The notes: generated by a model from the sequence alone, not told the origin. A DNA stretch of 64,000 nucleotides from Pedobacter schmidteae (GCF_900564155.1 NZ_LS999839.1:5391097-5455096), one strand, 5' to 3'. Shown: positions 25,482 through 34,366, numbered from the stretch's first letter. A program made the numbers and translations.

Positions 25482-26570
25482 ATGGCAGGCAATACATTTG
25501 GTCAGTTATTTCGCATTAGTACCTTCGGCGAATCACATGGAGTAGCCATAGGTGTAATTTTAGATGGTTGTCCGGCACAGTTACCCATCGATCTCGACTT
25601 TATTCAGTCGGAATTAGATAAACGCAGACCTGGACAATCAAAAATTACTACGCAACGTAAAGAGAGTGATACGGTACAAATCTTATCGGGCACCTTTGAA
25701 GGTAAAAGCACAGGCACCCCCATTGCCATGTTGATTCCGAATGAAGACCAACGCAGTAAAGATTATAGTCACAATACCGATGTGTACCGTCCTTCACATG
25801 CCGATTATACCTATGATGCTAAATATGGTATCCGTGATCACCGGGGCGGCGGGCGTTCTTCGGCCAGGGAAACAGCCGCACGTGTAGCTGCCGGAGCAAT
25901 TGCAAAATTGCTGCTCAAACATCATGGTATCGAAATTTTTGCACATGTTTCTGCAGTCGGACAAATACAGGCACCTAATTTAGCACACGACGACGTATCG
26001 GCATTATTGAGTGTCAGAGAAGACAATATTGTCAGATGTGCAGATCCTGCTACCGCTCATCAAATGATTGAATTTATTGATGGCGTAAGAAAAGACGGCG
26101 ACACCGTTGGTGGAAAAGTAAGTTGTATCATCAAAAACTGTCCTGTTGGATTGGGAGAACCTGTATTTGATAAGCTACACGCCGACCTGGGTAAAGCAAT
26201 GTTGAGCATTAATGCGGTACATGGCTTTGAATATGGATCGGGTTTTAGTGGTAGTGAAATGAGAGGATCAGAACACAATGATATTTTTCTGGCCAATGAG
26301 GGACAGCCTAAAACACTAACCAATTTCTCGGGTGGTATTCAAGGTGGTATTTCAAATGGAATGGAGATTAACTTTACCGTAGCCTTCAAACCGGTGGCTA
26401 CAATTATGCACAACCAGCAAACCATCAATGCAGCAGGCGAGGCTGCCGAAATAAAAGGCAAGGGCCGGCATGATCCATGTGTAGTGCCCAGAGCAGTAGT
26501 TATTGTAGAAGCGATGGCGGCATTAGTGCTCGCAGATCATTTACTCAGAAACAAAACAAGCAGGTTATAG
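25482..26570 (+). CDS. aroC: Chorismate synthase
   Basis: 362 residues. Uses reduced FMN to convert EPSP to chorismate, the last shikimate step. Motifs: STFGESHGVAIG near the N-terminus, KRRPGQSKITTQRKE, the arginine-rich segment DHRGGGRSSARETAARVAAG, and GGIQGGISNGMEI. Last gene of the aromatic operon. Its stop codon lies in the loop of a terminator. Confidence 0.96.
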   Translation: MAGNTFGQLFRISTFGESHGVAIGVILDGCPAQLPIDLDFIQSELDKRRPGQSKITTQRKESDTVQILSGTFEGKSTGTPIAMLIPNEDQRSKDYSHNTDVYRPSHADYTYDAKYGIRDHRGGGRSSARETAARVAAGAIAKLLLKHHGIEIFAHVSAVGQIQAPNLAHDDVSALLSVREDNIVRCADPATAHQMIEFIDGVRKDGDTVGGKVSCIIKNCPVGLGEPVFDKLHADLGKAMLSINAVHGFEYGSGFSGSEMRGSEHNDIFLANEGQPKTLTNFSGGIQGGISNGMEINFTVAFKPVATIMHNQQTINAAGEAAEIKGKGRHDPCVVPRAVVIVEAMAALVLADHLLRNKTSRL

Positions 26571-26584
26571 CCTGCTTGTTTTGT
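26551..26584 (+). terminator. Terminator of the aromatic operon
   Basis: ACAAAACAAGCAGG (26551-26564) pairs perfectly with CCTGCTTGTTTTGT (26571-26584). The aroC TAG stop is in the six-base loop. It lies between convergent genes and can serve both strands. Confidence 0.85.
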
Positions 26585-26611
26585 TTATTGCCATATTATT
26601 TCCCGATCGTC

Positions 26612-26631
26612 ATCCCGGCCGTTGCCGGGAT
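26612..26631. repeat. Short REP-like hairpin
   Basis: ATCCCGGC, loop CGTT, GCCGGGAT, preceded by TCGTC. A GC-rich hairpin of this sort in an AT-rich gap resembles the dispersed REP-like units found in many genomes. I see no second exact copy in the window; a related GGGCTTGCCC stem lies near 54007. Confidence 0.4.
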
Positions 26632-26648
26632 CTCCCTACAGAGAAGAT

Positions 26649-29072
26649 CTAAAAAATCGCCGGATATTTACCGGGATTACTTTCATTCATCATATGGTAA
26701 ACCGCCTCAATAACGTCGTCAACAGAAGGTTTACTAAAATAATCGCCATCAGAACCATAAGGTGGCCGATGTGCCTTAGCACTCAATGTTTTAGGTTGCC
26801 CATCCAGGTGATAATACCCTTGTTGCTCTTCCACAATTTGTTGCAATAAGAACGCAGTGCCCCCACCAGGTACATCCTCGTCAACCACCAGTAACTTATT
26901 TGTTTTGGCTAATGAACGGGCACAAATCTGCTCTGTATCAAAAGGCAATAAAGTTTGCGGGTCAACAATTTCAATTGAAATTCCCATTTGCTCAAGCTCC
27001 TCAGCGGCTTCTTCAACAATCCTTAAAGTCGAACCATACGACACCACGGTAATGTCTGCTCCTTCTTTAATCACCTCTGCTTTTCCTAATGGAACGGTAT
27101 ATTCGCCTACATTTTCTGGTAGCTTTTCTTTCAGGCGATAGCCATTCAGGCACTCGATCACCAATGCAGGTTCATCAGATCTGAATAAAGTATTGTACAT
27201 CCCGGCGGCCTGTGTCATGTTGCGGGGCACACAAATGTGCATACCTCTTAATGAGCCCAATATCATTCCAATTGGCGAGCCCGAGTGCCATACGCCCTCC
27301 AATCTATGTCCACGTGTCCGGATAATAACAGGGGCTTTTTGGCCCGCTTTAGTCCGGTACGATAAGCTAGCCAGATCGTCGCTTAAAACGTTTAAAGCAA
27401 ACAGCAGGTAATCCAGATATTGGATTTCCGCAATTGGACGTAAACCACGCAAGGCCAGGCCTATTCCTTGTCCTACTATAGTCATTTCTCTGATGCCGGT
27501 ATCTGTAATTCTCAGGTCGCCATATTTGGCCTGCAAACCCGCAAAACCCTGATTTACATCTCCAATAGCACCTAGATCTTCACCAAAAGCAACCAAACGC
27601 TGATCGCGTGCAAAGTTTGAGTCAAAGCAGGCATTCAGCAACTCGCGCCCATCTACCATTTTGCTTTCCTCGTTAAATACAGGGTTAATTTCGTTTACTA
27701 AAAAAGGGCTTTCGGCACCCTCGGTAAACAATTTTGAGTTGTATCTTTCCTGATTTAATCCAGTTTGCTCGTTGTACCAACTCAACAGACTATTTCTTGC
27801 GGTCGAGGTATCCTTTACCGTCAAACGCAAAGCCTTTCTGGCCGAAGAAATAACCTCTCTTCTTTGCGCATCCGGTGTATTGCCCAATAGCGCTGTGATC
27901 TTTAATAAAGCAGGATCACCATTGGCCATACTATTAATCAGCGCAATTACCTGATCTTTCTCAATTTTTATAGAAGCCAGAAATTCATTCCAGGCTTCTT
28001 TTTGTGTCTCACGCACCAACTTTTTGGCTGTGGTTTCCAACTCAACTATTTCTTCTTCTGCAATAATGGCCGATTCAAGCATCCATTTACGCATCTGAAG
28101 GATACAATCGTATTCCTTTTCCCACTCTAAACGGGATTTATCTTTATAGCGTTCGTGTGAACCTGAAGTAGAATGCCCTTGCGGTTGTGTCACCTCGGTT
28201 ACATGAATCAATACAGGAACATGTTCATCCCTGCAAATATCTATTGCACGCTGATAAGTTTCACACAATGCCGGATAATCCCAACCTCTTACTTTAAATA
28301 TTTCATAGCCGGCACCATTTTCATCACGCTGAAAGCCCTTTAATATTTCGGAAATATCCTCCTTGGTAGTTTGGTACTTGGCAGGAACAGAAATTCCATA
28401 GCCATCGTCCCAAACAGACATCGCCATAGGCACTTGCAAAACACCTGCAGCATTAATGGCTTCAAAAAAAACCCCTTCTGAAGTCGAAGCATTTCCTATC
28501 GTACCAAAAGCCACTTCGTTACCATTTACCGAAAAATTCTTCAAATATTCTAGTTCAGGGTTTTGCCTGTATAATTTAGAAGCATAAGCCAGACCTACCA
28601 GTCTGGCCATTTGGCCGCCTGTTGGCGCAATGTCCGACGAACAGTTTTTCATTACCGTCAGGTCTTTCCAGCTACCATCTTCGTTGATAGAGCGGGTTGC
28701 AAAATGGCAATTCATCTGTCTGCCAGCTGAGGCAGGATCGGCCTCCACGTCAGGATTGGCATATAATTGAGCAAAAAACTCCTTAATGGTACAAATACCT
28801 GCTGCAAAGGCAAAGGTCTGATCTCTGTAATATCCCGAGCGCCAATCGCCATTTTTAAAGGCTTTTGCCATCGCAATCTGAGGAAGTTCCTTACCATCGC
28901 CAAAAATTCCAAACTTAGCTTTTCCGGTCAACACTTCCTTTCGGCCCAATAAACTAGCCTGTCTACTCTCAAACGCTATTTTATAGTCGTTTATAACAAT
29001 AGTTTTGAAGTCATCAAAACTTAGCTCCGAAGCGTCTATTGGATTTGTGGTAAGTTTACTATCTGGCATCAT
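26649..29072 (-). CDS. Fused E1 alpha/beta 2-oxoacid dehydrogenase
   Basis: 807 residues from the ATG at 29072. A GTG ten codons earlier lies inside a promoter box and is not the start. The alpha half (about 1-400) has the thiamine-diphosphate pattern, for example AFGTIGNASTSEGVF and TQPQGHSTSGSHERYKDK. The beta half (about 475-795) has RDQRLVAFGEDLG, IQYLDYL, YGSTL, VDPQTLLPFD and VVDEDVPGGG. Such single-chain E1 proteins are usual in Bacteroidota and decarboxylate branched-chain 2-oxoacids or pyruvate. No E2 or E3 gene is adjacent, so the exact substrate is open. Confidence 0.92.
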   Translation of the reverse strand: MMPDSKLTTNPIDASELSFDDFKTIVINDYKIAFESRQASLLGRKEVLTGKAKFGIFGDGKELPQIAMAKAFKNGDWRSGYYRDQTFAFAAGICTIKEFFAQLYANPDVEADPASAGRQMNCHFATRSINEDGSWKDLTVMKNCSSDIAPTGGQMARLVGLAYASKLYRQNPELEYLKNFSVNGNEVAFGTIGNASTSEGVFFEAINAAGVLQVPMAMSVWDDGYGISVPAKYQTTKEDISEILKGFQRDENGAGYEIFKVRGWDYPALCETYQRAIDICRDEHVPVLIHVTEVTQPQGHSTSGSHERYKDKSRLEWEKEYDCILQMRKWMLESAIIAEEEIVELETTAKKLVRETQKEAWNEFLASIKIEKDQVIALINSMANGDPALLKITALLGNTPDAQRREVISSARKALRLTVKDTSTARNSLLSWYNEQTGLNQERYNSKLFTEGAESPFLVNEINPVFNEESKMVDGRELLNACFDSNFARDQRLVAFGEDLGAIGDVNQGFAGLQAKYGDLRITDTGIREMTIVGQGIGLALRGLRPIAEIQYLDYLLFALNVLSDDLASLSYRTKAGQKAPVIIRTRGHRLEGVWHSGSPIGMILGSLRGMHICVPRNMTQAAGMYNTLFRSDEPALVIECLNGYRLKEKLPENVGEYTVPLGKAEVIKEGADITVVSYGSTLRIVEEAAEELEQMGISIEIVDPQTLLPFDTEQICARSLAKTNKLLVVDEDVPGGGTAFLLQQIVEEQQGYYHLDGQPKTLSAKAHRPPYGSDGDYFSKPSVDDVIEAVYHMMNESNPGKYPAIF

Positions 29073-29091
29073 AAGCAAATCGGTTATGCGG

Positions 29092-29099
29092 CAAAGATA
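29092..29099 (-). promoter_or_regulatory. TATCTTTG -7 element of the E1 gene
   Basis: Reading the minus strand, an exact TAnnTTTG box lies 20 bases before the ATG at 29072. It sets the transcription start near 29085 and rules out the upstream GTG as a start. Confidence 0.6.
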
Positions 29100-29203
29100 C
29101 ACAAAATCTAAAGTTAGACTTAAAAGTGTTGGCTAATTTATATAATGGAATACTTTTTGTTTTATAAATGAAAACATTAAATTTGTTCTAAAACAACATT
29201 GAA

Positions 29204-29596
29204 ATGAAAAAACTAATTCTGTTATTTACGTTAATCTTAGGTATTAGTGTTGCAGCAAATGCGCAGGCAAAACCGGCCGAATTTAAGTTTGACAAGGAAA
29301 CCTATGATTTTGGAAAAATCCCGTTGAACAAACCGGCAACAGTTGAATTCAAATTCACCAACATTGGAGATCAGCCCCTGATTATTACTAAAGTTGAAAC
29401 CACCTGTGGCTGTACCGTTCCTGAGTATACACAAACTCCGGTAAAAAAAGGTGATTCAGGAGTGATTAAAGTAACTTACAACCCTACAGGTGCTGCACTT
29501 CCTTTTAGCAAAAGCATTAGCATTAATTCTAATGCAAAAACTACAACCAAAGTTCTATACATTAAAGGAGAAACTGTAGCCGCCGCAAGCAAATAA
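29204..29596 (+). CDS. DUF1573 secreted protein
   Basis: 130 residues. A signal peptide (about 1-20, cleavage after ANA) is followed by one DUF1573 immunoglobulin-like domain: EFKFDKETYDFGKIPLN, then VEFKFTNIGDQPLII and VETTCGCTVPEYTQTPVKKG. The Cys pair in TCGC is typical of the family. These small periplasmic proteins are very common in Bacteroidota, and their function is not known. Followed by a clear terminator. Confidence 0.88.
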   Translation: MKKLILLFTLILGISVAANAQAKPAEFKFDKETYDFGKIPLNKPATVEFKFTNIGDQPLIITKVETTCGCTVPEYTQTPVKKGDSGVIKVTYNPTGAALPFSKSISINSNAKTTTKVLYIKGETVAAASK

Positions 29597-29619
29597 AATT
29601 TCAAAAAGATATTTTGATT

Positions 29620-29647
29620 AAAACCTCGTTAATCAACGAGGTTTTTT
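29620..29647 (+). terminator. Terminator after the DUF1573 gene
   Basis: AAAACCTCGTT, four-base loop AATC, AACGAGGTTTT, then more T. A compact eleven-base stem 23 bases after the stop codon. Confidence 0.9.
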
Positions 29648-29685
29648 AATTTTGTACCCATACTAACTTATTAAGTCATCGTTTT

Positions 29686-29720
29686 TAATGGTGACCATTA
29701 CAGACTGAATTTTAATTTTG
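29686..29720 (+). promoter_or_regulatory. Operator-like palindrome and near-leaderless promoter of the aminotransferase
   Basis: TAATGGT-G-ACCATTA (29686-29700) is a perfect seven-base inverted repeat with a one-base centre. A TAATTTTG -7 box follows at 29713-29720. The palindrome covers the -33 position, where no TTG is seen. The ATG is only four bases after the box, so the mRNA should have almost no leader. Confidence 0.5.
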
Positions 29721-29724
29721 CACT

Positions 29725-30927
29725 ATGCCAAATATTTCGGAAAAGGGGCTGCAAATGCCCGCTTCGCCCATAAGAAAACTAACTCCATTTGCTGATCAGG
29801 CAAAAAAAGAAGGTAAAAAAGTTTACCATTTAAACATCGGTCAGCCCGACATTGCAACCCCTGAAGGGATGCTGAATGCAATTAAAAACATCGACTTTAA
29901 TGTATGGGCTTATACCCCTTCAGAAGGAACCTTAGCTTACAGGACCAAACTGGCCTCCTATTACAATAAATTGGGCTACAACATTACTCCCGAAGATATT
30001 TTGGTTACGGTGGGTGGTTCTGAAGCCATTACCATAGCCATGCAGACCTGCGTAAACGAGGGTGATGAAATCATCGTTCCAGAACCATTTTATGCCAATT
30101 ACAATGGTTTTGCCTGTATGAGCAACGTGGTGGTAAAACCAATATTATCACATATTGAAAATGGCTTTGCATTACCGCCGATTGCCGAATTTGAAAAACT
30201 GATTACCGATCGTACCAAAGCCATCATCATCTGTAATCCCAATAATCCTACAGGATACTTATATTCCAAAGAAGAGCTGGAAGCGTTAAAGGCGCTATGC
30301 TTAAAATATGACTTATTCCTGTTTTCAGACGAAGCATACCGCGAGTTCTGCTATGATGGCCGGACGTTTATTTCGCCAATGCACTTGGATGGACTGGACG
30401 AAAACGTGGTCATTATGGATACTGTATCCAAACGGTATAGCGCCTGTGGTGCCAGATTGGGATGTTTAATCACTAAAAATAAGGAAGTGATTAAGTCAGG
30501 ATTAAAATTTGCTCAAGCCAGGCTAAGTCCCGGTATGGTTGAGCAAATTGCCGGTACTGCAGCGGTAGATACCCCTGATAGTTATTTTGAAGCGGTAAAT
30601 AAAGAATATACTTTACGCAGAGACACCCTTGTAAAAAGATTAAATGCCATGGAAGGAGTATTTTGTCCTAACCCGGGTGGTGCCTTTTATGTAGTAGCCA
30701 AATTGCCGATAGATGATGCCGATCAGTTTTGCCAATGGATGCTGGAAAGCTTCAATCACGATGGTCAGACGGTAATGATGGCCCCTGCTACCGGATTTTA
30801 TTCTACAGAAGGATCCGGAAAAAATGAAGTAAGGATGGCTTATGTACTTAACACAGACGATCTTAATAAAGCCATGGATTGCCTTGATGTTGCGTTAAAG
30901 CAATATCCTGGTAGAAATATGGCATAA
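29725..30927 (+). CDS. PLP-dependent aminotransferase, class I (aspartate aminotransferase-like)
   Basis: 400 residues, fold-type I. Seen: VYHLNIGQPDIATPEG, VTVGGSEAITIAM, the substrate-binding CNPNNPTGYLYS, LFSDEAYREF, the PLP lysine in DTVSKRYSACGARLG, and the C-terminal arginine region EVRMAYVLN. It matches the aspartate/aromatic aminotransferases that Bacteroidota often encode beside pheA. Here it stands alone 7 kb from that operon. It could supply the transamination of phenylpyruvate, but this is inference. Confidence 0.9.
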   Translation: MPNISEKGLQMPASPIRKLTPFADQAKKEGKKVYHLNIGQPDIATPEGMLNAIKNIDFNVWAYTPSEGTLAYRTKLASYYNKLGYNITPEDILVTVGGSEAITIAMQTCVNEGDEIIVPEPFYANYNGFACMSNVVVKPILSHIENGFALPPIAEFEKLITDRTKAIIICNPNNPTGYLYSKEELEALKALCLKYDLFLFSDEAYREFCYDGRTFISPMHLDGLDENVVIMDTVSKRYSACGARLGCLITKNKEVIKSGLKFAQARLSPGMVEQIAGTAAVDTPDSYFEAVNKEYTLRRDTLVKRLNAMEGVFCPNPGGAFYVVAKLPIDDADQFCQWMLESFNHDGQTVMMAPATGFYSTEGSGKNEVRMAYVLNTDDLNKAMDCLDVALKQYPGRNMA

Positions 30928-30933
30928 TTTCAG

Positions 30934-30987
30934 TATATTTGTATCCCTGATGGTTGGAAAGGAGTAGTTAACCACACACCATCAGGG
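30934..30987 (+). promoter_or_regulatory. ssrA promoter and precursor hairpin
   Basis: An exact TATATTTG -7 box (30934-30941) is followed by CCCTGATGG (30945-30953) and its exact reverse complement CCATCAGGG (30979-30987) around a 25-base loop. The repeat ends four bases before the mature tmRNA 5' end, so it belongs to the precursor leader removed by RNase P. Confidence 0.6.
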
Positions 30988-30991
30988 TACT

Positions 30992-31355
30992 GGGCTCGTT
31001 CTGGATTTGACAGGGTGACGCTGGGTATGTAAGCATGCAGTGCGTTGTACGGAGAGCACTTAAAAGAGAACGTTCACACTATAATTGGCGAAAATAACTA
31101 CGCCTTAGCTGCCTAATTTAGAATTAGCTTAGCTTTTGTCCCTCTAACTGCTGCGATGTTAGGTTAGAATATGGGGCATCGAAATAACAACGCTGGCAAT
31201 TACAGGGTACGATGTAATTGTGAGATAAAGTACATAAGGTGAAAGGTTAGGTCGGTTTCCAGCCCGCCAGATCCCGACAATTAATTGGAAAATAAGCATG
31301 TAGAAGGCATAATTTATCGCACAACTGGACAAGGGTTCGACTCCCTTCGAGTCCA
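30992..31355 (+). ncRNA. ssrA: Transfer-messenger RNA
   Basis: The 5' end GGGCTCG pairs with CGAGTCC at the 3' end (31348-31354) as the tRNA-like acceptor, with discriminator A31355. The sequence TTCTGGATTTGACAGG after the acceptor and the T arm AAGGG-TTCGACT-CCCTT are characteristic. The tag frame runs from about 31087 to the TAA at 31114-31116 and reads GENNYALAA, the Bacteroidota-type degradation tag. With SmpB it rescues stalled ribosomes. CCA is not fully encoded. Followed by a terminator. Confidence 0.97.
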
Positions 31356-31361
31356 CAGGAT

Positions 31362-31390
31362 GGGGGAATTGGAAAATTCCCCCTCTTTTT
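31362..31390 (+). terminator. Terminator of ssrA
   Basis: GGGGGAATT, loop GGAA, AATTCCCCC, then TCTTTTTTT. It begins seven bases after the tmRNA end. Confidence 0.92.
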
Positions 31391-31429
31391 TTGCTTAAAA
31401 CTGATAGGTTGTGAGAAATTTAAACAGTT

Positions 31430-32689
31430 TTATCCGGTAACCAGTCTAAATGCTGGTGACATTATTTCTTGTTCTGCCCGGGGTATCCTTAGCTTCGAGG
31501 CTAAGATACGCCAATCTTTAACTGCAGCAGAAACTTCATAAATGATTTGATGCATTTGGTCTTCTTTTAGCTGAAAAAAATGACCTACACTTATTGCCAA
31601 TTCAAAATCCAGCGCATTATTGTCCATATCCACATTCAAAGCTAGTCCATTTTTCTCTATTGAGGGATTAATATCGTATGCTGGTGATAATCTCCAACCC
31701 TTTTCTTCCAGCAGAAATCCGTGGTTTCTAAAATGATCATCAGTATTGGAAATCGCCATATGAAACACTATCCGTCTCCACAATTGGTGTAAGTCTGCCT
31801 CTATTTTTGAACCATTATTTTGTATGAAATCTGCTATTTCAAGATAACTTGGAGTGACATCTCTGATGGTTTCCTCACTGTTCCTGGTCATAGTCATTGC
31901 GGATGCAAAATGGATCCGCTGGTCAGCTTCCCGGTCGAATCGCCTCGATAAAAACGTATGATAGGGACCTTTCACCTTTTCAAGAGCACAGAAAGGCATA
32001 TTAATTCCTGCCCTGCAAGCAAGTTCGTGTGCCAGGTATTCCCATGCTGCTTTGTCGGTTGTGTCGGCTTTTGAAGGGAATTTTGCAATGCATAAATGCC
32101 CTTCTAAGTCAACAATATTCGCTTTTGGTCTTGCTCCTCCTAATGATGATCCGGGTGCAAAAAGTATTGGAATCCATTCATCCCCCTTTTTTCCATCCTC
32201 ATCCTCTTCATACGCTTTAACGCTTGCCTGAAGCTCACGAAGGCTCGTTATAGGTGGGGTCGGATTATCTTTGTTGTCATCCAAAAAAGGGCCTTCTTTA
32301 TCCAATTTGAACCGGAGTGCTCCCATCCGGGAAATATCATGAACTCCCAACAAAAAATCAATTTCATACAGTTTTGATACAGCTTCTCCTTTTGCAAGAG
32401 CTGTTTGTGCTGCACGGCGCTGCATGAGCTTTCTCCCCCAAGTATCCGGCATTGAGTCCATAAATACACCAAAATTGTCTTTTTTTTCCGGGTATTGAGT
32501 CCCGGAGTATAGGCCTATTTCAGGATCAAGCAAAAACAACTGATCAGATTTCAACCAATCTTTATCGTACTCAAAACCAAATATCCTGCTCCCTTTACTC
32601 TGTTGTGCAGATATTACACCTATGCATTTTGGGGCTTCCATCCCTTTCCAGTGCGCATATACCCAGATGTCTGTTTTCGTCGCTGCCAT
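31430..32689 (-). CDS. hipA: HipA family Ser/Thr kinase toxin
   Basis: 419 residues. An N-terminal HipA_N domain (about 1-115) precedes the kinase. Kinase signs are SSLGGARPKANI (phosphate loop and ATP lysine region), the catalytic AISNTDDHFRNHGFLL (Asp and Asn) and the metal-binding AYDINPS. In E. coli HipA phosphorylates glutamyl-tRNA synthetase and causes growth arrest; the target here is not shown. The start overlaps the hipB stop by one base (TAATG on the minus strand). Convergent with ssrA. Confidence 0.9.
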   Translation of the reverse strand: MAATKTDIWVYAHWKGMEAPKCIGVISAQQSKGSRIFGFEYDKDWLKSDQLFLLDPEIGLYSGTQYPEKKDNFGVFMDSMPDTWGRKLMQRRAAQTALAKGEAVSKLYEIDFLLGVHDISRMGALRFKLDKEGPFLDDNKDNPTPPITSLRELQASVKAYEEDEDGKKGDEWIPILFAPGSSLGGARPKANIVDLEGHLCIAKFPSKADTTDKAAWEYLAHELACRAGINMPFCALEKVKGPYHTFLSRRFDREADQRIHFASAMTMTRNSEETIRDVTPSYLEIADFIQNNGSKIEADLHQLWRRIVFHMAISNTDDHFRNHGFLLEEKGWRLSPAYDINPSIEKNGLALNVDMDNNALDFELAISVGHFFQLKEDQMHQIIYEVSAAVKDWRILASKLRIPRAEQEIMSPAFRLVTG

Positions 32690-32979
32690 TAGGTTAACAA
32701 ATCTAAATCCTGAAGTTTTCTGCCGAGCTCATCGTCGACTGCCAGTTTAAGAAAATCCTCATGCAAATTCAATGCTTTAAGCACATTGAAATATGCACCC
32801 ATAGACACACTGGGATCCCCCCGCTCAATCTTACGAAGTGTCAATCTTTCGATAGCGGCACGTTCAGCAAGTTGAATTGCCGTTAGTTTCCTACGCTTTC
32901 TAGCAAGCTTGATATTCTCGCCAAGTTGATCCCAGATCTTTTGATATTTGGGAAAGATAACAATCTTTTTTGACCTCAT
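32689..32979 (-). CDS. hipB: HipB-like XRE antitoxin
   Basis: 96 residues from the ATG at 32979. An upstream TTG start is possible but would run through the operator palindrome. The HTH (about 20-75) shows WDQLGENIKLARKRRKLTAI, then LAERAAIERLTLRKIERGD and VSMGAYFNVLKAL. It should bind HipA and repress the operon, as HipB does in E. coli. It lies immediately upstream of hipA and overlaps it by one base. Confidence 0.87.
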   Translation of the reverse strand: MRSKKIVIFPKYQKIWDQLGENIKLARKRRKLTAIQLAERAAIERLTLRKIERGDPSVSMGAYFNVLKALNLHEDFLKLAVDDELGRKLQDLDLLT

Positions 32980-32982
32980 TAT

Positions 32983-32998
32983 GGATATAATTATATCC
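32983..32998. promoter_or_regulatory. Palindromic operator of hipBA
   Basis: GGATATAATTATATCC, a perfect 16-bp palindrome three bases upstream of the hipB ATG. It is built from GGATA and TATCC, the same half-sites that E. coli HipB recognises, though in the opposite order and with six bases between them. A further ATATCC half lies at 33024-33029. Autoregulation by HipB is the likely use. Confidence 0.6.
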
Positions 32999-33136
32999 AA
33001 ATATAACAAAAATGATAATAATAATATCCATTTATAGATGTTTTAATATTTAAAGAAAGTGACAGCTTGGAAGAAAACTATTTTTGGAGAATAAAAAACG
33101 ATCTTTAACATCAAAAAACTTAGCCAGGTTCAAGTT

Positions 33137-34231
33137 ATGAATTTTGATACTTTCCCAATTTTAACAACGCAACTTTTGCATTTACGTCAAATACAAACTT
33201 CAGATGCAGAGGCTTTATTTTCTTATTTTTCAAAAGATGAAGTAACTAAGTTTTTTGATTTACCAACCTTTCAAAAAATAGAAGAGGCTCATGATTTAAT
33301 AAAAACGTGGCAAGAAAATTACCTTAAAAAAAACACCATCCGTTGGGCCATTTGTTTGAAAGATCAACCTGACAAATTAATTGGCACTTGCGGTTTTCAC
33401 AACTTTGCGGCTGAGCATTTCCGTGCAGAAATCGGCTATGAACTTCATCCGGATTTCTGGCAAAAAGGTATAATGACTGAAGCGATTTTAACAATTGTAG
33501 CATTTGGTTTCAAGACATTCAATCTCAATCGTATTGAAGCTTTTATTGACCCTCAAAATCTATCCTCCAGAAAACTTCTGGAAAAACTGAATTTTGCTTC
33601 GGAAGGTATTTTACATGATTATTTTTACGAAAAAGGACGTTTTGTAGATGGTGAGATTTTTGCTCTATTGAAGAAAAACCTAAACAATTTCTTTGTCTTA
33701 ACTGGCGGTCCGGGAGTAGGAAAAACGAGTCTTATTGAAGCTTTAGCAAGAGCGGGTTTCAGTACAGTACCCGAAGATGCCCGTGCAATAATTAAAGAAC
33801 AGGTAGAAACCGGGCAAGACGGATTACCATGGGCAAATAAGGAATATTATGCAGAACTGATGTTTAATGCTTCTTTGAAAAGTTATAATGTACAAAAAGA
33901 CAAGCCCTCTTCTACAGCAAGCTTTTTTGACAGAGGGATTCTGGATAGCATCTGTTATATGAAAATGGAAAATATCCCAATACCCAATGAACTTTTGGAA
34001 AAAACAAAAAATCATCCCTATAACAAACAAGTTTTTTTACTCCCACCCTGGAAAGAAATCTATAAAACGGATACAGAACGGAAACAAAATTGGCAGGAGG
34101 TTTTGTTCACTTACCAAAAGATGAAAGAGACCTATTTAGAATTTGGATATACCATTATTGAAGTACCGAAAACAGACATCAAAGGTAGAGTTGCATTTAT
34201 ATTAGATCATCTGCATTTGCAAATTCTTTGA
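33137..34231 (+). CDS. Fusion of a GNAT acetyltransferase and an AAA-type ATPase
   Basis: 364 residues. Residues about 1-175 are a RimJ/RimL-like GNAT domain (LHLRQIQTSDAEALFSYF, GTCGFHNF, EIGYELHPDFWQKGIMTEA, NRIEAFIDPQNLSSRKLLEK). After a short joint at about 182-188 begins an ATPase: Walker A LTGGPGVGKTSL, then VPEDARAII and FFDRGILDS, the pattern of the AAA_28/NadR-like kinase group. The reading frame is continuous, so the fusion is real unless the sequence has an error. Substrates are unknown. It stands alone, divergent from hipBA. Confidence 0.82.
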   Translation: MNFDTFPILTTQLLHLRQIQTSDAEALFSYFSKDEVTKFFDLPTFQKIEEAHDLIKTWQENYLKKNTIRWAICLKDQPDKLIGTCGFHNFAAEHFRAEIGYELHPDFWQKGIMTEAILTIVAFGFKTFNLNRIEAFIDPQNLSSRKLLEKLNFASEGILHDYFYEKGRFVDGEIFALLKKNLNNFFVLTGGPGVGKTSLIEALARAGFSTVPEDARAIIKEQVETGQDGLPWANKEYYAELMFNASLKSYNVQKDKPSSTASFFDRGILDSICYMKMENIPIPNELLEKTKNHPYNKQVFLLPPWKEIYKTDTERKQNWQEVLFTYQKMKETYLEFGYTIIEVPKTDIKGRVAFILDHLHLQIL

Positions 34232-34356
34232 TTTATACCGCTTTTTCAAGAATAATAGAAGCGGAAAGAAGTTAGGTACAGCCCAGGTAGCCGGGATGCA
34301 CAAACCAACTGCCATTCAACCGTAAAGGCATCTCAATCTGCCTGAAAAGCGCTAAA

Positions 34357-34366
34357 CAAACGTTTG
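34357..34366. promoter_or_regulatory. LacI-family-like operator upstream of the GH31 gene
   Basis: CAAACGTTTG, a ten-base palindrome with central CG, in the context AAACAAACGTTTGC. LacI/GalR regulators of sugar genes commonly bind sites of this form. The same context recurs just after the gene at 38361. Confidence 0.5.
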
